DNA from: Bacteroidales bacterium
GTDB taxonomy: Bacteria > Bacteroidota > Bacteroidia > Bacteroidales > Muribaculaceae
Direction: 5' to 3'
Length of the DNA stretch: 38,152 nt
NCBI GenBank assembly: GCA_003150235.1
Contig: QAMW01000026.1
Coordinates: 1 to 38,152, forward strand
Below, one piece after another: positions 1-8,017 of the stretch. The notes under the pieces were generated by a model. It did not search any database, was not told where the DNA came from, and was given only the letters and a program-made list of their open reading frames with translations. Each line of letters opens with the position of its first letter. Positions within the stretch are counted from its first letter, which is position 1. Position numbers and translations under genes: made by a program.

Positions 1-25
1 CCCTCCGTTTTCAGGAAAAGCGTTG

Positions 26-57
26 CAAAGTTACAACCAATTTTTCATTCCTGCAAA
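26..57 (-). promoter_or_regulatory. Leftward Bacteroidales promoter, distal of a tandem pair
   Basis: Read on the minus strand, TTTG (57-54) is followed by exactly 20 bp and then TAACTTTG (33-26). This matches the Bacteroidales primary sigma factor consensus (-33 TTTG, -7 TAnnTTTG). Transcription would start near position 20 and leave the window to the left, so its gene is not visible. It lies about 100 bp downstream of a second promoter with the same spacing. Confidence 0.75.
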
Positions 58-126
58 CTTTTCGGTGAAAATTTTTGTTTTACCTTTTCCGGCGCTCTCG
101 CCGCAGGTGCTTCTCAAAAGCGAGTG

Positions 127-158
127 CAAAGGTAGACACTTTTCACGTAACCACCAAA
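127..158 (-). promoter_or_regulatory. Leftward Bacteroidales promoter, proximal of a tandem pair
   Basis: On the minus strand TTTG (158-155) precedes TACCTTTG (134-127) with a 20-bp spacer, a perfect consensus match. The DNA upstream of it (160-200) is rich in A and T tracts, like an UP element. Two consensus promoters in tandem with A/T-rich upstream DNA is typical of rRNA or other very highly expressed operons in this phylum. The identity of the target is inference. Confidence 0.78.
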
Positions 159-241
159 CTTTTTGCCGACTTTTTTTCAAGAAATTTTCAAAAGCCCGTA
201 AATACACATTATTATATAATAGGGTTTAGAAGGAAACGGGA

Positions 242-507
242 GCGGGCGAGCTTTCACTCAATGCCACTAACCTAAGGATTTTGCCCGGAATGGGCAAGAT
301 GGCGGTAACCGCGGGCAGCGCCGGAGGTGCGCCCGTGGAGAGCGCTGCCCCCACAATAACACAACCCTGAAACGGGTTGCATAAGCATGTGCTAATCAGA
401 CGACTATTCAACCCGCTCTGGGTTGAGCCGAGGAGAGAGGCACTGGAGCCACGGGTATGCCTTCGGCATTACCCGCGGTTAACCGGCGGAATCCCCGCAA
501 GGGGATT
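242..507 (-). repeat. Dispersed structured repeat, copy A
   Basis: This 266-bp stretch is the reverse complement of a clearly related 267-bp stretch at 12051-12317. Read on the minus strand it is a chain of hairpins: AATCCCC/GGGGATT (490-507), CGGGTA..TGCC/GGCA..TACCCG, CAACCC/GGGTTG twice, a long GGGCAGCGC/GCGCTGCCC arm and TTGCCC/GGGCAA. Stems are kept between the copies while loops differ. It begins about 125 nt after the stop codon of the minus-strand gene that ends at 634, in the same sense. A short open frame across it has a counterpart in the other copy, but this follows from the shared DNA and is not evidence of a protein. Confidence 0.85.
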
Positions 508-633
508 TATGGCTCCCTGCACCTTAAGTCAGCGACTTTGAGCCCCCACTCGCCCCTATCGCTACGCCGATTGGCAATCTTACGCCGCAAAGCGATGTCC
601 CTACGGTTTATGCAGGGAATTTTGCAAAGTCAG

Positions 634-1701
634 TTATTCGACTTCGCGGAGCAAGAAAATTTCAGTGGGAAAATGGTCGGAATATCCGTTCAAGAATTTT
701 CCTCCGGAGTAAGTACGATGAGGATAATTCTTATATTTTCCGCTGCGAGTGCGCAAAAACGGCTTGTTGAACACCGTACATTTCCAATACTCAAGTCCGG
801 GTATCGACCCGTCAACAAGATTGCCGGAAACAATTATCTGGTCAAAAAGATTCCAAACGCCATTATAGCACAAAGAGCCTACCCCATGGTCAAGAATATA
901 CCAGAACGGATTATAAAATCCATGATTGGCTACATCCTCACGATTGCGGACCGCACCAAAAACCTTTGCACATGACTTATTGAACGGGTCGTCATTAAGG
1001 TCGCCCATCATCACAATGCCCTGCGACGGATTTACACGCCAAAGCGAGTCAGCAATCTCGCGTGACAGCCGCGCCGCCGCCTCACGCATCGGGCTTGACT
1101 GCGCCTCGCCGCCAAGGCGAGAGGGCCAATGATTCACTATGAAGCTAACCGGTACATCAAGCAATGATCCGCTGACACATAACTGGTCACGCGTAAGGAA
1201 ATCAGGCTCATCAGGAATCACGAGACGATGATTGGTCACATTTTCCGGTGCAAAATAGAGCGGATTATAAAGCAATCCCACATCTACACCACGACGGTCG
1301 GGGGAATCATGATGCACAATCTGCAATCCCCACGGGTCTTTTCCCTGCGCCACGAGAGTCGAATCAACAGCCTTCACGAGGTCTTCGACCACACCGCGGT
1401 TTTCCACCTCCGCAATTCCGATAACAGCAGGGCCGACAGGAGTCTCAGCCGTAGGCAAAGATGTTATGGCACGGGCAAGATTACGAAGTTTCATATTGTA
1501 ACGCTCAGAAGTCCACTGTCGCGGGCCTTCGGGCGAAAATTCATAATCAAATTTGCCGTTATCGTTAATCGTGTCAAAAAGATTTTCAAGATTATAAAAC
1601 GCCACTCCCGCGACGAGATATTTCTTTTCTTCAGCACCACCCGCAGCAGCGGAAAGCATCATAACCGCCATCAAGAGCGGGACAAAAAGCAATTTACGCA
1701 T
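634..1701 (-). CDS. Exported endonuclease/exonuclease/phosphatase-family protein
   Basis: A protein of about 355 residues, starting at the ATG at 1701, because a classical signal peptide (MRKLLFVPLLMAVMMLSAAA) follows directly; the upstream in-frame ATG at 1752 would add an unlikely polar extension. Family motifs in order are an N-terminal FYNLENLFD, the metal ligand Glu in GIAEVENR, NHWPSR, MGDLNDDP and the C-terminal YSDHFP. These are the metal and catalytic residues of the DNase I/sphingomyelinase-like fold. It probably hydrolyses phosphodiesters outside the cytoplasm; whether the substrate is nucleic acid or something else cannot be told. It is the only minus-strand gene here and has its own promoter. 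The family is common in Bacteroidales. Confidence 0.9.
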   Translation of the reverse strand: MRKLLFVPLLMAVMMLSAAAGGAEEKKYLVAGVAFYNLENLFDTINDNGKFDYEFSPEGPRQWTSERYNMKLRNLARAITSLPTAETPVGPAVIGIAEVENRGVVEDLVKAVDSTLVAQGKDPWGLQIVHHDSPDRRGVDVGLLYNPLYFAPENVTNHRLVIPDEPDFLTRDQLCVSGSLLDVPVSFIVNHWPSRLGGEAQSSPMREAAARLSREIADSLWRVNPSQGIVMMGDLNDDPFNKSCAKVFGAVRNREDVANHGFYNPFWYILDHGVGSLCYNGVWNLFDQIIVSGNLVDGSIPGLEYWKCTVFNKPFLRTRSGKYKNYPHRTYSGGKFLNGYSDHFPTEIFLLREVE

Positions 1702-1730
1702 AGCACTCAACTTAAGTTTCTTATTTCCTA

Positions 1731-1760
1731 CAAAATTAATATATTTTCCCAAAACACAAA
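1731..1760 (-). promoter_or_regulatory. Promoter of the endonuclease-family gene
   Basis: On the minus strand TTTG (1760-1757), an 18-bp spacer and TAATTTTG (1738-1731) fit the Bacteroidales consensus with a slightly short spacer. The predicted start near 1724 leaves a leader of about 23 nt before the ATG at 1701. Confidence 0.6.
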
Positions 1761-1797
1761 CACATCACCGACACACCGACAACTTTATAAGCGATAA

Positions 1798-1838
1798 TTG
1801 CGAGAAAACGCGAATTTCTATGTAACTTTGCAAAGTTA
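1798..1838 (+). promoter_or_regulatory. Promoter of aroQ with palindromic -7 region
   Basis: TTG (1798-1800), a 22-bp spacer and TAACTTTG (1823-1830) lie just upstream of the aroQ start at 1854. The -7 box is half of a perfect 16-bp palindrome, TAACTTTGCAAAGTTA (1823-1838), so a second -7 box also reads on the minus strand. No well-spaced -33 box supports the reverse direction. Confidence 0.5.
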
Positions 1839-1853
1839 TTAGCTAATAAGATA

Positions 1854-2273
1854 ATGAATATCACCATCATCAATGGACCCAACCTCAATTTGCTGGGCGT
1901 AAGAGAACCGGGCATTTACGGCAACGAAGGGTTTGCGAGCTATCTCACAAGGCTACGCAACCAATATCCGGAAATAGCCATCGAATATTTCCAAAGCAAC
2001 CACGAAGGCGCAATAATCGACAAACTGCACGAAGAAGGATTTGGAAAAAGCGACGGCATAGTCCTTAACGCCGGTGCTTACACCCACACATCACTTGCCA
2101 TCGCGGATGCAATAGCGGCAATAACCACCCCCGTTGTCGAGGTACATATAAGCAATATACATGCGAGAGAGGAGATACGCCATCACTCGATGATAAGCCG
2201 GGTGTGCGGTGGTGTTATCGCGGGATTCGGGCTTGACAGCTACCGCCTTGCGGTGGAGGCGTTTGTCAAGTAG
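1854..2273 (+). CDS. aroQ: 3-dehydroquinate dehydratase, type II
   Basis: AroQ removes water from 3-dehydroquinate to give 3-dehydroshikimate, step three of the shikimate pathway, in the cytoplasm as a dodecamer. The 139-residue length is normal for the type II enzyme. Visible signatures are NGPNLNLLG (7-15), the active-site lid Tyr22 in GIYG, FQSNHEG (46-52), NAGAYTHTS (72-80), and EVHISNIHARE with the catalytic His98 and substrate-binding Arg105. The ATG at 1854 is the only sensible start, 24 nt after the -7 box. It is followed by pyk after a 56-nt low-complexity gap, so the two may be cotranscribed. Confidence 0.97.
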   Translation: MNITIINGPNLNLLGVREPGIYGNEGFASYLTRLRNQYPEIAIEYFQSNHEGAIIDKLHEEGFGKSDGIVLNAGAYTHTSLAIADAIAAITTPVVEVHISNIHAREEIRHHSMISRVCGGVIAGFGLDSYRLAVEAFVK

Positions 2274-2278
2274 TTTAT

Positions 2279-2305
2279 AGTTTAGGGTTTAATGTTTAGG
2301 GTTTA
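2279..2305 (+). repeat. Short GTTTAGGGTTTA direct repeat
   Basis: GTTTAGGGTTTA occurs twice, at about 2280-2291 and 2294-2305, in the aroQ-pyk gap, preceded by a similar TAGTTTATAG. It is low-complexity intergenic DNA without visible hairpin potential. Confidence 0.6.
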
Positions 2306-2329
2306 GAGCCTGCAAATTCACTTATATAT

Positions 2330-3784
2330 ATGAAAAAGTTTACCAAGATTGTTGCGACAATATCTGACAGACGCTGCGATGTAGAATTTATCCGTGCCCT
2401 ATATGAAAACGGCATGAATGTAGTGAGAATGAACTCGGCACATATCCAGCTTGAAGGATTTCGCCGTATTGTAGAAAATGTACGCTCGGTATCACCATCG
2501 ATAGGCATACTGATGGACACCAAAGGCGCCGAGATACGCACCACTACCAATGCCGATGACCAAAATATCGAATTTCAGCCCGGTGACAAGGTGACTTTTA
2601 TCGGTGACCCCGCAGGAGTGACCACTAAAGACACCATATATCTCAGCTATTCCAATATAGCCCACGACGTGCGTCCGGGGGTGCATTTCCTGATTGATGA
2701 CGGCGAGATAGACTTCCTTATCGATTCCATAGACGGTTACAAGATACACGCCACGGCTCAAAACGGCGGCGCGCTCGGCTCACGTAAAAGCGTCAATGTG
2801 CCGGGCGTAAGCATCGACCTACCCTCGCTCACCGACCGCGACCGCACAAACATCGGCTACGCAATGGACCTTGGCGTGGACTTCATCGCCCATTCATTTG
2901 TAAGGAGCGCGCGCGATGTACTCGACATCCAGGAGATACTTGATGCCCACAATAGCCCTATCAAAATCATATCCAAGATTGAAAATCAGGAAGGTATCGA
3001 TAATTTCGACGAGATACTTGACGTGTCATACGGTATCATGATTGCCCGAGGCGACCTCGGCATCGAAGTGCCGGCAGAACGCATTCCGGTCATCCAGCAC
3101 ACGCTTATCAACAAGTGTATCCTGCGACACAAACCGGTCATCGTAGCAACGCAAATGCTTCATTCGATGATCAACAACCCGCGTCCGACCCGTGCCGAGG
3201 TGAGCGATATCGCCAATGCCGTCAATCAGCATACCGACGCGCTGATGCTCAGCGGCGAGACCGCCTACGGCAAATATCCGGTTGAAGCAATCGCCACAAT
3301 GACACGCGTAGCCGCCGAAGTGGAGAAATCGCTCATCAATACGCGCCCGGCTCCGCTGGTAGAACCTGACGTGACATCCTTCCTGTCGCGACAAGCTGTG
3401 ATTTCATCGGAGGTACTCTCCACGAAAGCTATTATCACTGACAGCTATACCGGCAGAACCGCGAGATATATCGCATCTTACCGAGGAAGCTACCCCACTC
3501 TTGCCATCTGCTACTACCCTTATGTAGTGAGACTACTCGCCCTCTCTTACGGGGTGTTGCCTGTGTATCAGGAGCGCATGGAGTCGTCACGCATCTATCT
3601 CCAGAACGCCCTCTTACACCTTATAGAGAGCGGCAGACTAACCAAAGAGGACCGCATCGCTTACCTTGGAGGCGCGTTCGGAGAAGGCCACGGAACATCA
3701 TTCCTCGAAATCAACAATGTAGGTAAAATCATGGATAATTTCCAAAGCTACAACCTGCCGAATCTCGAAGAGACCTACAAATGA
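2330..3784 (+). CDS. pyk: Pyruvate kinase
   Basis: Catalyses the last step of glycolysis, phosphoenolpyruvate plus ADP to pyruvate plus ATP. At 484 residues it has the usual bacterial length. VVRMNSAH (31-38) carries the phosphate-binding Arg, Asn and Ser; MDTKGAEIR (62-70) is the K+/phosphate motif; SKIENQEG carries the catalytic Lys (about 216); ARGDLGIEVP binds the metal; SGETAYGKYP belongs to the barrel's end. The C-terminal domain is complete. TKGAEIR replaces the more usual TKGPEIR, which is unlikely to abolish activity. No clear promoter is seen directly upstream, suggesting read-through from aroQ. Its stop overlaps the next start by 4 bp (ATGA). Confidence 0.97.
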   Translation: MKKFTKIVATISDRRCDVEFIRALYENGMNVVRMNSAHIQLEGFRRIVENVRSVSPSIGILMDTKGAEIRTTTNADDQNIEFQPGDKVTFIGDPAGVTTKDTIYLSYSNIAHDVRPGVHFLIDDGEIDFLIDSIDGYKIHATAQNGGALGSRKSVNVPGVSIDLPSLTDRDRTNIGYAMDLGVDFIAHSFVRSARDVLDIQEILDAHNSPIKIISKIENQEGIDNFDEILDVSYGIMIARGDLGIEVPAERIPVIQHTLINKCILRHKPVIVATQMLHSMINNPRPTRAEVSDIANAVNQHTDALMLSGETAYGKYPVEAIATMTRVAAEVEKSLINTRPAPLVEPDVTSFLSRQAVISSEVLSTKAIITDSYTGRTARYIASYRGSYPTLAICYYPYVVRLLALSYGVLPVYQERMESSRIYLQNALLHLIESGRLTKEDRIAYLGGAFGEGHGTSFLEINNVGKIMDNFQSYNLPNLEETYK

Positions 3785-4428
3785 CTGAAGAATTAGAGCA
3801 TTACATCCTCGCGCACATCGACCCGGAGCCGCAAAATCTTGCACGGCTCAACCGCGACACTCATGTCAACTGCCTCTATGCCAACATGTGTTCGGGTCAT
3901 CTACAAGGGAGACTGCTAAAGATGTTCACGCGCATGATCAACCCGAAGCGCGTGCTTGAGCTCGGCACCTTCACCGGATATTCGGCACTGTGCCTTGCTG
4001 AAGGCATGAACGATGACACCGAGCTGCACACGGTTGAAATAAACGACGAGCTGCAAGACTTCATCGAGGCACACTTCGCCGAGTCGCCGCTACGCGACCG
4101 CATACACCTGCATATCGGCGATGCCCCGGAGGTGATACCGACACTGGGTGGCGACTGGGACCTTGTGTTTATCGACGCCAACAAGCGCAACTATGTCGAC
4201 TATTACAAGCTGGTGTTGCCTGCGGTAAGACCGGGCGGATTCATAATCGCCGACAATACCCTCTGGTACGGCAAAGTAACCGATGCATCAGCACATGACG
4301 CACAGACAGCCGGCATACTCGAATTCAACGACTATGTAGGCGCCGACACGACGGTCGAGAAAGTGATGATACCGTTGCGCGACGGGCTCACCGTAATCTA
4401 CAAGAAACCGCAAACTCTTGCAAAGTAG
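3781..4428 (+). CDS. SAM-dependent O-methyltransferase (caffeoyl-CoA OMT-like)
   Basis: A class I methyltransferase of 215 residues in the Methyltransf_3 (catechol/caffeoyl-CoA O-methyltransferase) family. The S-adenosylmethionine site is seen in VLELGTFTGYSAL (58-70) and the following acidic strand ending TVEI; FIDANKRNYVDYY and GGFIIADNTLW are the metal-binding and post-metal motifs of this family. The natural substrate is unknown; bacterial members act on catechol-type hydroxyls. The start overlaps the pyk stop in ATGA, which implies translational coupling with pyk, although there is no obvious metabolic link. Confidence 0.9.
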   Translation: MTEELEHYILAHIDPEPQNLARLNRDTHVNCLYANMCSGHLQGRLLKMFTRMINPKRVLELGTFTGYSALCLAEGMNDDTELHTVEINDELQDFIEAHFAESPLRDRIHLHIGDAPEVIPTLGGDWDLVFIDANKRNYVDYYKLVLPAVRPGGFIIADNTLWYGKVTDASAHDAQTAGILEFNDYVGADTTVEKVMIPLRDGLTVIYKKPQTLAK

Positions 4429-4448
4429 ACTTTCTGTTAGTAACTTTG
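4418..4448 (+). promoter_or_regulatory. Promoter of rbfA and the permease gene
   Basis: TTG (4418-4420), a 20-bp spacer and TAACTTTG (4441-4448) match the Bacteroidales consensus exactly. The -33 box lies inside the end of the methyltransferase gene. The leader to the ATG at 4502 would be about 46 nt. Confidence 0.75.
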
Positions 4449-4501
4449 CGAAGAGTTGCGTGTTAATACATAAAAGTCATTAACCAATAAAATTCAAGAT
4501 T

Positions 4502-4837
4502 ATGGAAACAACCCGTCAAGCCAAAATATCAAGACTGCTACAGAAAGAGCTCAGCGAAATCTTCCGCCAGCAGACAGCAAAGACCCACGGGGTCATAATA
4601 TCGGTCAGTGCCGTAAGGGTATCGCCCGACCTCAGCATCGCAAAGGTATATCTCTCTGTGTTCCCCTCCGAAAAAAGCCAGGAACTGCTCGAAAGCATCA
4701 AGCACAGCGCCAAGACCATCCGCTACGACCTTGCGCAGAAAGTGCGTTTCCAGCTCCGCAAGACCCCTGAACTCGCGTTTTATCTTGACGATTCGCTCGA
4801 CTACCTCGAAAACATCGACAATCTGCTTAAATCCTGA
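4502..4837 (+). CDS. rbfA: 30S ribosome-binding factor A
   Basis: RbfA binds the maturing 30S subunit near the 5' end of 16S rRNA and is needed for late assembly and cold adaptation. The 111-residue protein has the family's N-terminal helix (RQAKISRLLQKELSEI), the KH-like core with ISVSAVRVSPDLSIAKVYLSVF and the C-terminal VRFQLRKTPELAFYLDDSLD ending typical of RbfA. It has its own promoter. The downstream permease gene starts within its stop codon (TGATG at 4835-4839), so the two are translationally coupled. This rbfA-permease pairing lies just before the rimP-nusA-infB operon. Confidence 0.95.
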   Translation: METTRQAKISRLLQKELSEIFRQQTAKTHGVIISVSAVRVSPDLSIAKVYLSVFPSEKSQELLESIKHSAKTIRYDLAQKVRFQLRKTPELAFYLDDSLDYLENIDNLLKS

Positions 4838-6063
4838 TGCTGACACTACGAGTCGCGCTACGTTATCTCATTTCCAGGAAAAACCATTCGGCGGTCAATG
4901 TCATCTCGCTCATTTCGATGACGGGCGTGGCGGTCGCCACGATGGCTATCGTATGCGTATTGTCGGTGTTCAACGGTTTCACCGAACTCGCCAAATCCAA
5001 AATATCACAACTGTCACCCGACCTCCGTATCGAGAGCCGGGAAGGCAAGGTGATACACGGTGCCGACTCGCTCACCTCCATTATCCGCCGGTTGCCGGAA
5101 GTCGCCACTGCCGCCCCGACCATAGAGGAACACGCCCTCGCCATCTACTCCGGTCGCCAGATGCCTGTGGTGATGAAAGGAGTCACCGAGGCATATGACA
5201 CCATCACCGAGATACGTCCCATAGTGAAAGATGACGGCACATGGATACTCAGCGATTCGGTTTACGGCGACTTTGCGACACTTAGCGTGGGAGTCGCAAT
5301 CACGCTTGAGGCTCATCCGGGATTTTACCGCAGTCTTGACCTGTATGTTCCGCGACGTACCGGGCGCATCAACCCGGCAAATACAGCCGCATCGTTCCGC
5401 TCCGACTCGCTCCTTGTCGGCGGAGTGTTCCAGACCGAGCAGGCTGAATTTGACACCGACCTGATACTATTGCCGCTTGCCGCGACCCGGCGTATGCTCG
5501 ATTACACCGACGAGGCTACAGCAATCGAGGTCAGTCTTGCTCCCGGCATAAGCGATTCAAAAGGAGCAAAAGCCCTGCGCCAGATGCTTGGCGACAGCTT
5601 TTATGTCAAAGACCGCATACACCAGCAGGAGCAGTCGTTTAAAATGATTTCCATCGAAAAATGGATTACATTTTTCCTGCTCGCCTTTATCCTCATAATC
5701 GCCTCATTTAATGTGATATCGACACTCTCGATGCTTATTATCGAGAAAGACGACAACATACACACTCTCTATGCGCTCGGCGCGTCACGCGGCATGATAT
5801 CGCGCATATTCATCCTTGAAGGATGGCTGATATCGCTTTCAGGCGGCATCATAGGCATAATCGCCGGTGTCGCTCTGTCACTGGTACAGCAATGGGGCGG
5901 ATTTATCAAGCTCGGAGGCGATCACGCCGCCATGACAATAGACGTGTATCCGGTAAAAGTGGCAATCCCCGACCTGATAGCAGTCATTGCGCTCGTGGCA
6001 CTTGTGGGATGGCTCACATCGGCACTCACGGCGATAATCATGCGCCAGAGACTTCATAAATAA
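4837..6063 (+). CDS. FtsX-like ABC permease, LolC/LolE family
   Basis: A 408-residue inner-membrane permease. One N-terminal transmembrane helix (about 20-45, after the family-typical ALRYLISRK) precedes a large periplasmic MacB-like domain (about 50-265), then three C-terminal helices (about 275-300, 322-347, 375-398), the classic FtsX/LolCE topology. By homology it would work with a LolD-type ATPase to release lipoproteins from the inner membrane; no ATPase gene is adjacent. The DDNIHTLYALGASRG loop is the coupling region that contacts the ATPase. The start overlaps the rbfA stop by one base. Confidence 0.88.
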   Translation: MLTLRVALRYLISRKNHSAVNVISLISMTGVAVATMAIVCVLSVFNGFTELAKSKISQLSPDLRIESREGKVIHGADSLTSIIRRLPEVATAAPTIEEHALAIYSGRQMPVVMKGVTEAYDTITEIRPIVKDDGTWILSDSVYGDFATLSVGVAITLEAHPGFYRSLDLYVPRRTGRINPANTAASFRSDSLLVGGVFQTEQAEFDTDLILLPLAATRRMLDYTDEATAIEVSLAPGISDSKGAKALRQMLGDSFYVKDRIHQQEQSFKMISIEKWITFFLLAFILIIASFNVISTLSMLIIEKDDNIHTLYALGASRGMISRIFILEGWLISLSGGIIGIIAGVALSLVQQWGGFIKLGGDHAAMTIDVYPVKVAIPDLIAVIALVALVGWLTSALTAIIMRQRLHK

Positions 6064-6138
6064 AAGCCACGCCTACAGTTAATCTTTGTTAAATATCTAG
6101 CTATATATTCTGCCGTGACTACGTAGCAAAACAGTTTA

Positions 6139-6170
6139 TTTGCATAGGCGGCAAATATTTATTATCTTTG
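6139..6170 (+). promoter_or_regulatory. Promoter of the rimP-nusA-infB operon
   Basis: TTTG (6139-6142), a 20-bp spacer and TATCTTTG (6163-6170) form a perfect Bacteroidales promoter. The expected start is near 6177, leaving a leader of about 67 nt that begins with a strong hairpin. Confidence 0.78.
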
Positions 6171-6186
6171 CGACAGATTCGACAAC

Positions 6187-6210
6187 CGGAGGGGGCGACA
6201 GTCCCCTCCG
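6187..6210 (+). promoter_or_regulatory. Hairpin at the 5' end of the rimP leader
   Basis: CGGAGGGG (6187-6194) and CCCCTCCG (6203-6210) form a perfect 8-bp GC-rich stem with an 8-nt loop, about ten bases after the predicted start. No T tract follows, so it is not an intrinsic terminator. It may protect the 5' end of the mRNA or bind a regulator; both are inference. Confidence 0.6.
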
Positions 6211-6243
6211 ACTTGTATAAACCCGTTCAATCAATAATTCAAG

Positions 6244-6711
6244 ATGATAGACCGCCAATTACTTACAACGACAGTAGAGGATGCGATAAAAGACACCCCG
6301 CTGTTTATCGTCGACATAACAGTCACCCCCGACAATTCGATTACAGTGGAGATTGACAGTCCTGACGGGCTTGACATCGATACTTGCGCGGAAATCACGC
6401 GAAAGATTGAAAGCGTCTTTGACCGCGACATCGAGGACTACTCGCTCGAAGTCGGTTCTGCCGGACTTACCGCTCCCTTCAAGGTGCGCGGACAATACCT
6501 TAAAAACGTGGGCAACCAAGTCGAAGTGCTCACCAAGGGAGGAGTAAAGCTGAAAGGCACTCTCACCGCCGTCGGCGACGATGACTTCACGGTAACCGTG
6601 GAAAAGAAGGTAAAAGAGCCGGGAGCCAAGCGCCCTGTAATTGTAGAAGAGCCTGTCAACATGAAGATGGCTGACACTAAATATGTAAAATACCTAATTG
6701 ATTTCAAATAA
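6244..6711 (+). CDS. rimP: Ribosome maturation factor RimP
   Basis: RimP binds the 30S subunit early in assembly, helping the pseudoknot and S12 region to mature. The 155 residues hold the two expected domains: an N-terminal alpha/beta domain with the conserved LFIVDITVTPDNSITVEIDS strand pair and CAEITRKIE helix, then a YSLEVGSAGL link and an SH3-like C-terminal domain with GVKLKGTL and DDFTVTVEKK. SPGLDRPL, usual in proteobacteria, appears here as SAGLTAPF, as in other Bacteroidota. It is the first gene of an operon with nusA and infB, an arrangement conserved across bacteria. Confidence 0.93.
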   Translation: MIDRQLLTTTVEDAIKDTPLFIVDITVTPDNSITVEIDSPDGLDIDTCAEITRKIESVFDRDIEDYSLEVGSAGLTAPFKVRGQYLKNVGNQVEVLTKGGVKLKGTLTAVGDDDFTVTVEKKVKEPGAKRPVIVEEPVNMKMADTKYVKYLIDFK

Positions 6712-6731
6712 AAAACTACAAATATCCCAAT

Positions 6732-7988
6732 ATGGCTAAGAAAGAGGAATCCCCCAATATGGTGGAAAGATTTGCCGAATTTAAGGAACTTAAGCATATC
6801 GACAAGACAACGATGATTTCCGTGCTTGAGGAATCATTCCGCAATGTTCTTGCAAAGATGTTCGGTACCGATGAAAATCTCGACGTCATCATGAACCCTG
6901 ACAAGGGTGATGTGCAGATTTTTCAGAACCTTGAAGTCGTGCCCGATGGCGAGGTGACCAACCCCTCCACCCAGATATCGCTCAGCGATGCCCGCGCCGA
7001 CCAGAATCCCGATGTCGAGGTAGGCGAAGAACACACCCGCGAGATTGTTTTTGAGAAATTCGGTCGTCGCGCCATCCTCAATCTGCGCCAGACTCTCCAG
7101 TCAAAGATTCTCGACCTGCAGAAAGAAGCCATCTACGCCCAGTTCAAGGGTCATGAAGGCGACCTTGTCACCGGAGAGGTCTACCAGACCTGGAGCAAGG
7201 AGACCCTGCTGCTCGACAGCGAGGAAAACGAGCTTCTTCTCCCCAAGAGCGAGTCAATCCCCGGCGACTATTTCCGCAAGGGAGAGAATGTAAGGGCAGT
7301 CATCCTCAAGGTTGACAACAAAAACAATAATATCCGCATTACCGTGTCGCGTACATCCGACGAGTTCCTGCGCCGCCTTTTCGAGCTTGAAGTGCCCGAA
7401 ATCCACGACGGACTCATCAACATCCGCGCCGTGGCACGTATCCCCGGCGAACGCGCAAAGATTGCCGTGGAGAGCTACGACGACCGTATCGACCCGGTAG
7501 GTGCCTGCGTAGGAGTGAAAGGCTCGCGTATCCACGGTATCGTGCGTGAGCTTCGCAACGAGAATATCGATGTAATCAACTATACGTCTAATCCCGAACT
7601 GTTCATACAGCGCGCACTAAGCCCGGCGAAAGTATCATCGATACGTCTCAACACCGAGGAAAAACGCGCTGAGGTGTTCCTCCGCCCTGAAGAAGTGCCA
7701 CTCGCCATCGGTAAGGGCGCACTCAATATCAAGCTTGCGTCAAAGCTCACCGGATATGTCATTGACGTTTACCGTGACACCGGCGAAGAGTTTAACGACG
7801 ATATATATCTTGACGAATTTAAGGATGAAATCGATGCATGGGTCATTGACTCACTCAAAAACATCGGTTGCGTCACTGCCAAAAACGTACTCGCGATGCC
7901 GCGCGAACTTCTCATCGAGAAAGCTGACCTCGAAGAAGACACCGTCGACAATGTGATCGCGATACTCAAGGCAGAGTTTGAAGATTAA
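6732..7988 (+). CDS. nusA: Transcription termination/antitermination factor NusA
   Basis: NusA binds RNA polymerase and nascent RNA and modulates pausing, termination and antitermination. The 418-residue protein has the N-terminal polymerase-binding domain (1-130), an S1 domain (about 140-205, around GDLVTGEVYQTW), and two KH domains with VGACVGVKGSRIHGIVREL and IGKGALNIKLASKLTG as their GxxG segments. A short C-terminal helix-hairpin tail (TAKNVLAMPRELLIEKADLE) resembles the start of an AR-like repeat; the full E. coli C-terminal repeats are missing, as is normal in this phylum. It starts 20 nt after rimP. Confidence 0.96.
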   Translation: MAKKEESPNMVERFAEFKELKHIDKTTMISVLEESFRNVLAKMFGTDENLDVIMNPDKGDVQIFQNLEVVPDGEVTNPSTQISLSDARADQNPDVEVGEEHTREIVFEKFGRRAILNLRQTLQSKILDLQKEAIYAQFKGHEGDLVTGEVYQTWSKETLLLDSEENELLLPKSESIPGDYFRKGENVRAVILKVDNKNNNIRITVSRTSDEFLRRLFELEVPEIHDGLINIRAVARIPGERAKIAVESYDDRIDPVGACVGVKGSRIHGIVRELRNENIDVINYTSNPELFIQRALSPAKVSSIRLNTEEKRAEVFLRPEEVPLAIGKGALNIKLASKLTGYVIDVYRDTGEEFNDDIYLDEFKDEIDAWVIDSLKNIGCVTAKNVLAMPRELLIEKADLEEDTVDNVIAILKAEFED

Positions 7989-8017
7989 TTTCCTTTGACA
8001 ACCACCTAATTCATAAT

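Noticed and set aside
226..411. A minus-strand frame of 61 codons that has a counterpart at 11988-12287, sharing CNPFQGCVIVGA
   Set aside because: Both frames lie on the dispersed hairpin repeat. The shared peptide follows from shared DNA, and the differences between copies keep base pairing rather than reading frame.
457..975. A + strand frame of 172 codons
   Set aside because: It runs across repeat copy A and antisense to the endonuclease-family gene, whose motifs and signal peptide are clear on the other strand.
6187..6210. The rimP leader hairpin as an intrinsic terminator or attenuator
   Set aside because: No run of T follows the stem and no alternative pairing partner was found in the leader.
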